A stretch of DNA of 64,000 bases from Mycteria americana (taxonomy: Eukaryota; Chordata; Aves; Ciconiiformes; Ciconiidae): contig NC_134368.1 of the NCBI RefSeq assembly GCF_035582795.1, forward strand, positions 43,639,501 to 43,703,500, given 5' to 3'. Numbering within the stretch: position 1 is the first letter of the stretch; every line of letters starts with the position of its first letter. Below, piece after piece: positions 59,674 to 64,000 of this stretch. The translations under genes were made by a program, and so were the position numbers. Below the pieces are notes generated by a model. The model worked only from the letters and a program-made list of their open reading frames with translations, did not search any database and was not told the DNA's origin.

Positions 59674-62600
59674 TTGCACACCAGAGTCTGGTCTGAGCAC
59701 ATTTTCTACCCTTTCAGTTCTCTCTCTCTGCTTCTTCCTGCTTCCCTAACCTGACTGTAGCATTTTTGATCCTGCCCAACAGGTTAGCAGAGGGTCCTGG
59801 ATGTGTAGTTCCCTGCATGACCACCCTTTAACTTCCTTGTGCTAGGTGAGGCTGAGAAAACCTTCTTTGTGGTTTCTTCCATTTCTTTGTTCCCCACTAA
59901 CAGTGCAGAGGATGCACACCAAAGAAAAGATTCCCTATCACTTCTTAGTTGCCCTGGGACCATTTGTCTAAACTTGCATCTTAAAACACTGCTCTTCAGA
60001 GAGATCTCTCCCTGACTCCTCGAGCATACTCAGGTGTCCATCAAGAGCACTTCCCTGGATGGCATGTGAAAGCAGCAGCCACCGTTTCCAACATTCTGCT
60101 TTAAACCTACTCCCTGGTTATTCCTCGTACTAGCCATCAAACTGTATTTATTTCAAACAAATGCATCTGCAGAGGTATTTAGCGTTTTCTTAATATTCTT
60201 CATTTCAGAAACATACATGGGAAAGTACATTCCCAGGAGTGACGTAAGTAGGCATGAATCTCCCACAGTAGACATAAATTATTTGGCTCTATTTCTTAAA
60301 ATTTACTGCAGCTATTTATGATTCAATTCAGTGCCAGAGTGAGGGAGTCACTGTTATTTTCAGACAAGTAATTGGCCCTTTGACCGTGTTAAGAACCAGT
60401 CGCGTTTGTTATTGCTGCACAAAGGTAGGGTTTTTGCTTTCATAAGCTCCGCGTTAAACACTGGTAAATGTACAGAATAGGCACGCCTTACATTGTTACT
60501 GCCATCACACACTTTCCAGACATCCATCCACAGCATCCCTGTGCTGTAGGGATTCAGTGGGCCACACCTGCCTTAAGCTTCCCGATACACTGCAAGTCCT
60601 TCCTTACAGGTTTTCTATTCACCCGTTGGGGTGATGCTGCTTCATTTCCTTCTGGAATGCAAATTGCTCTCCACGCTAAACACCTTTTTTGATTGCTACT
60701 GATTTTTCCGCCATCAGAAAATACGGTAGGCTCAAATACAATACTAACAAGCCACAGCCAGTAATTAGCAACAGAAAGCTTAATCAATTTATGTTGTTCT
60801 TTTGCCCTTCCCATTGTCTTAATCCAGCCAGTCTTTGTTCCTGCTCCCTTGCCAGGAAGTGTGACGTGTCTTTTGGCTTTTCTGTATGGCGCAATGCAGA
60901 TCTATAACACTGTACAGAAACATTTTATAGAGTGAATATGTGTAACCATAAAGAATGGCTGTCTCTAAGGTTAATGGAGTAGTAGAAATGAGATGTAAAT
61001 AGTTACTGAAGTGAATAGGCAGAATTGAAGGATTTTTTCCAAAGTGCAGATTCAGACAGGCTATACCTATCGAGAATCAAAAGCACAGTCTCTACACACT
61101 TTGCATAATTGGAAATGGATTTCTGAAGTCATTGTTTGTATAGCTTTATATGACAAATGAGATTTGCATATTAATTTAAAGTTAAAAATTATTCTGGCTC
61201 TTCAAGGCAAATATTTCCACATTCAATAATTAGAAAAACAGAGAAAAAATGAGGGCAGGCTTGGAGCTGTGACAGGCATCCACACCATGCATGCAGCTTA
61301 TCTAAAAAAACATAGTTTGTCATTTCTAGTAATGATTCGTCCTACAAAATGGAGGAAACTATTTTGCTCTTTTAATAACAGTTGTATCTATTTGTATGAA
61401 ATAGAGTTCATTGCCTTACAGATAACAGGGGATGGAGAAGAAAACAACCTAAGTCAAATATTACCAGTGAAAGACAGTAATGTTGTTTTCTTTCCTTTTT
61501 GAATAAAGAAGAAAAGAGGGAAGGGGATTATTTGTTTGTTTTTATTTTAGTGTTTCCTTCATATATGGAACTGACCTAACCTTGTCAGCAGTCATTTTCC
61601 ATTCTAAGGTAGATGAGTTACCATAGTGTCAACCAGATTTTTAATAAAATGCAAACAGTTTTGCAAGTAAAATGTTCCTTTGGGGAAGGTTTGTTAGATA
61701 CTTATTGTTACCTATATTTGGATTCCAGGTAGATTCCTCTAACTACTAAGTTTCACTAAGTTTCAGTTACTTCCCTTGCAAAAACATGAGTAAAACCAAT
61801 GTCGTTAGATACTCTGATGTGATTTTAACATCATTTGTGGCCCTTAGACTCTGAGTGAAATTTTCGAAGGTGCTCATTTTGAGGCCAACATTGTGCCCTC
61901 AGCCAGTACTGAATGCCAGTTGTGTTCCCTGGGAGCATAATGAGGCCAATAGAGAGCACATTTGTAAACCCCCCTCCCTCCTCTGTCTACAAACTGAAAT
62001 CCCTGTTTAAGAAAGGGCTCATTGTAGATGATTAGTTGAGGGAAAATATTGGAGTGAGAGTGTGCAAAAAGTATCCAGGCAAAATGCTTAATGCCACATA
62101 AGGAGTGGAAAAGCCCCGAATTCCTTTGTATCTCAAAGAAACCTTACCCATAATTATGTCACTAGCGAGTATTTTTCTTTCTAAATCTGCTCTAAAAATG
62201 ACATTGAAAGGACTTTATCAGTTACTAAATATCCTCCTTTAATGATATTCTTCCGTGCTATGTTTTATTTCAGAAAACTTAAAAAAATGCAGTAGCTTAA
62301 GAAAAGTGAATGGTCTGAGATGTTTTGCTGTATGTGCTATTGTATTTGGACAAAACTGTGTATATTAAGGATTCCAACATCAGCTCCAAAAACCTTTCCT
62401 GGAGCAGTTCTTTCCTACACTGTATTCCACAATTCACCTAAGACCATGCACGTGACAGAGTTGCAGCACTGAGCTGGTAATGGCAGCTTTAACGTGCTGT
62501 ACCTTTGTTTTTCCTGTTGATTTTGCAAATGTTAAAAAAAAAAGGAAAAATCTGTAGAACTTTTGGCATAAAACCGTAGCTGCTGCTGTAGCTAAATTGC

Positions 62601-62968
62601 TGCTAAGTGTCTAGGTGATAAAAGCCTTCTCCCACGCCTGCCACTCTCAACAACACTATTGTCAGGAAAATGTATGCATCTTTTTCCAGTAAGAATAAGG
62701 ACTGTGATGACATTAACATTTAGACAAGACACTGAGCTGATGATTGTGAAATGCATTAATGGATGTGTCACTATTTTAAAAGAGCACATCTAATGGATTG
62801 TTTATACATGCCATCTCATTGTACTTATTTATTTATTTTATAGTATATTTTAAACGTAAAATTGCACGGATCAAAGTAGAACTCTCCTGTGACCTCCTCA
62901 CCTCAAGGGCCTGCGTTCAACAGAACCGATCCCAGTTCCCAGTCAGTTGCATATACCACTGAAGGAAA

Positions 62969-63251
62969 ATGAACATACTGAACAGCCACCACTTTTTGTA
63001 CTTTCTGCCTACCACATGCCTTGTCATCTTATTAGCAGCTTTGACGACTGCTGAGGATGTGACTAATAGCACTTTCAACCGCACTGACATGAACACGGGA
63101 TCTGTGCCTGTGGTGATCTCCCGCATCGACCATATTATAGTCAAGGAGGGGAGTAGTGCCTTGATCGACTGCAATGTCCAAGGTAGCCCTAGTCCACATT
63201 ACAGATGGTACAATTCCAACGGCCACCTGCTCCAAGGGGAAGAGAATAAAG
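62969..63251 (+). CDS. MFAP3L: MFAP3L first coding exon (gene continues beyond window)
   Basis: Microfibril-associated protein 3-like is a single-pass membrane glycoprotein with one extracellular Ig-like domain. The ATG at 62969 has A at -3. The exon gives 94 codons plus one base before donor GTAAGA (63252). Residues 1-28 form a signal peptide with hydrophobic core (CLVILLAAL). N-glycosylation sequons occur at N33 and N37. The conserved GSVPV and DHIIVKEG segments follow. C68 is the first Ig cysteine and W80 the core tryptophan; the partner cysteine, transmembrane helix and cytoplasmic tail must come from the next exon, past 64000. Identity rests on VTNST, GSVPV, DHIIVKEG and RWYNS matching the family, and on the AADAT neighbourhood. 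Confidence 0.93.
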
Positions 63252-64000
63252 GTAAGATCTTAGTATTCTCACTGATACAGCCTGTCCAGAGACACTTCTG
63301 ATTTCAGCAGGTTGACCAATAACCTGAATTTAGTGGCCTGACTGTGGTGTTTTCCTGTGTGAAAATATATGAAAGCCCACTGGCAGCTGTAAATTTGTTG
63401 TGCGCAGCTTGAAAGAAAACAATAACGTTTTTATAATGTGTTATTTATAGCAACACGTAGCAAGAAGCTGAAGCACTTAATGGAAGGTGTAGACAGGCTT
63501 CTTTTCATTGGAAGACTTCGGGTTTGATCCTGTTTCCCATTCTGTCCTCTTTTGTTCTTCTCTGTCACCAAAAAAGACTAAAAAGCTATTTTCCAAGTCA
63601 AGGGAGGATTCGCTTGACATATGGGAATAGTTTGTTGGCATGAATTCAACACAGCTAGCTCCCTGATACACCTCCTGTCTTTACACATAGTGTCATGGGA
63701 GTGTGAGAAAGAGGAGATGCCCTGAATGACCAACTGAAAAACCTATATAGGGCAGCAGTCAGAAGGACAAGCCAAGATTGAGCCTTCCTGGCTTTAGTTA
63801 AGACTCTTCAGTTGCATTTGCCAGAGACCTTAATTACAGATGAGCTTGTTTTCCTTAAATGGAAGGTTTGGGTGATAATCCTAGTTATACTTCTAGGGAA
63901 CATTTGGGGGGGGGATGTTTTGCTCATATAATCCTTCCATACTGACTGCTTTGTTCACAGAATGATGAAATAAACTCTTAGTTACTCATACTAAATGCAA
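63252..64000 (+). other. MFAP3L: MFAP3L intron (partial)
   Basis: This is intronic sequence after the first coding exon. No Ig-domain continuation was found before the window ends, so the next exon is outside. Confidence 0.6.

Larger units (their letters stand above)
50548..62968 (+). other. MFAP3L: Probable MFAP3L first intron
   Basis: About 12 kb of AT-rich DNA lies between the candidate first exon and the first coding exon. It holds two CR1 fragments (56460 and 56905) and a minisatellite-like repeat (59486-59673). No other coding exon was recognised. The acceptor of the coding exon could be TTATTTTATAG at about 62842 or CAACAG at about 62933. Confidence 0.45.

Overview
This is vertebrate nuclear DNA, most likely from a bird. 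The genes are split into short exons by conventional introns, CR1 non-LTR retrotransposon fragments are present, and there are two solo LTRs of a kind frequent in avian genomes. The overall base composition is AT-rich, with one sharp CpG island. The species cannot be named from this sequence.

Layout. (1) 1-12,240, + strand: the last nine exons of AADAT (kynurenine/alpha-aminoadipate aminotransferase, a PLP enzyme). The 5' part lies upstream of the window. The nine exons join in frame into 277 codons and end at TGA 11,327-11,329. (2) 12,240-21,460: AT-rich intergenic DNA with a short CR1 tail, a solo LTR at 17,575-18,146 and a small GC-rich patch near 13.0-13.2 kb. (3) 21,464-37,602, + strand: a previously unlisted set of decayed AADAT-like exons, found by reading exon by exon against the intact gene. 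Seven relics lie in the correct order and orientation. They carry in-frame stops, frameshifts and lost splice sites, although two of them still read open. One exon is present twice (21,464 and 26,313), so at least two relic copies, or an exon duplication, are needed. A second solo LTR (28,146-28,739, opposite orientation) and a CR1 copy with an open pol tail (30,033-30,476) lie inside this region. A separate TATA-box plus splice-donor signature at 32,164-32,280 could be a non-coding first exon. (4) 37,603-49,850: long, mostly featureless intergenic DNA. (5) 49,900-50,900: a strong CpG island holding a CGGCR pentamer tandem repeat and a plausible first, untranslated exon ending at donor 50,547. 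(6) 62,969-63,251, + strand: the first coding exon of MFAP3L (signal peptide plus the beginning of an Ig domain). The rest of the gene lies to the right of the window.

AADAT followed by MFAP3L in the same orientation matches the known vertebrate gene order. The two genes are not functionally linked: AADAT acts in mitochondrial lysine and tryptophan catabolism, and MFAP3L is a membrane Ig-domain protein. The main novelty is the dead AADAT paralogue or paralogues between them. No CRISPR array, operon, rRNA or tRNA was recognised.
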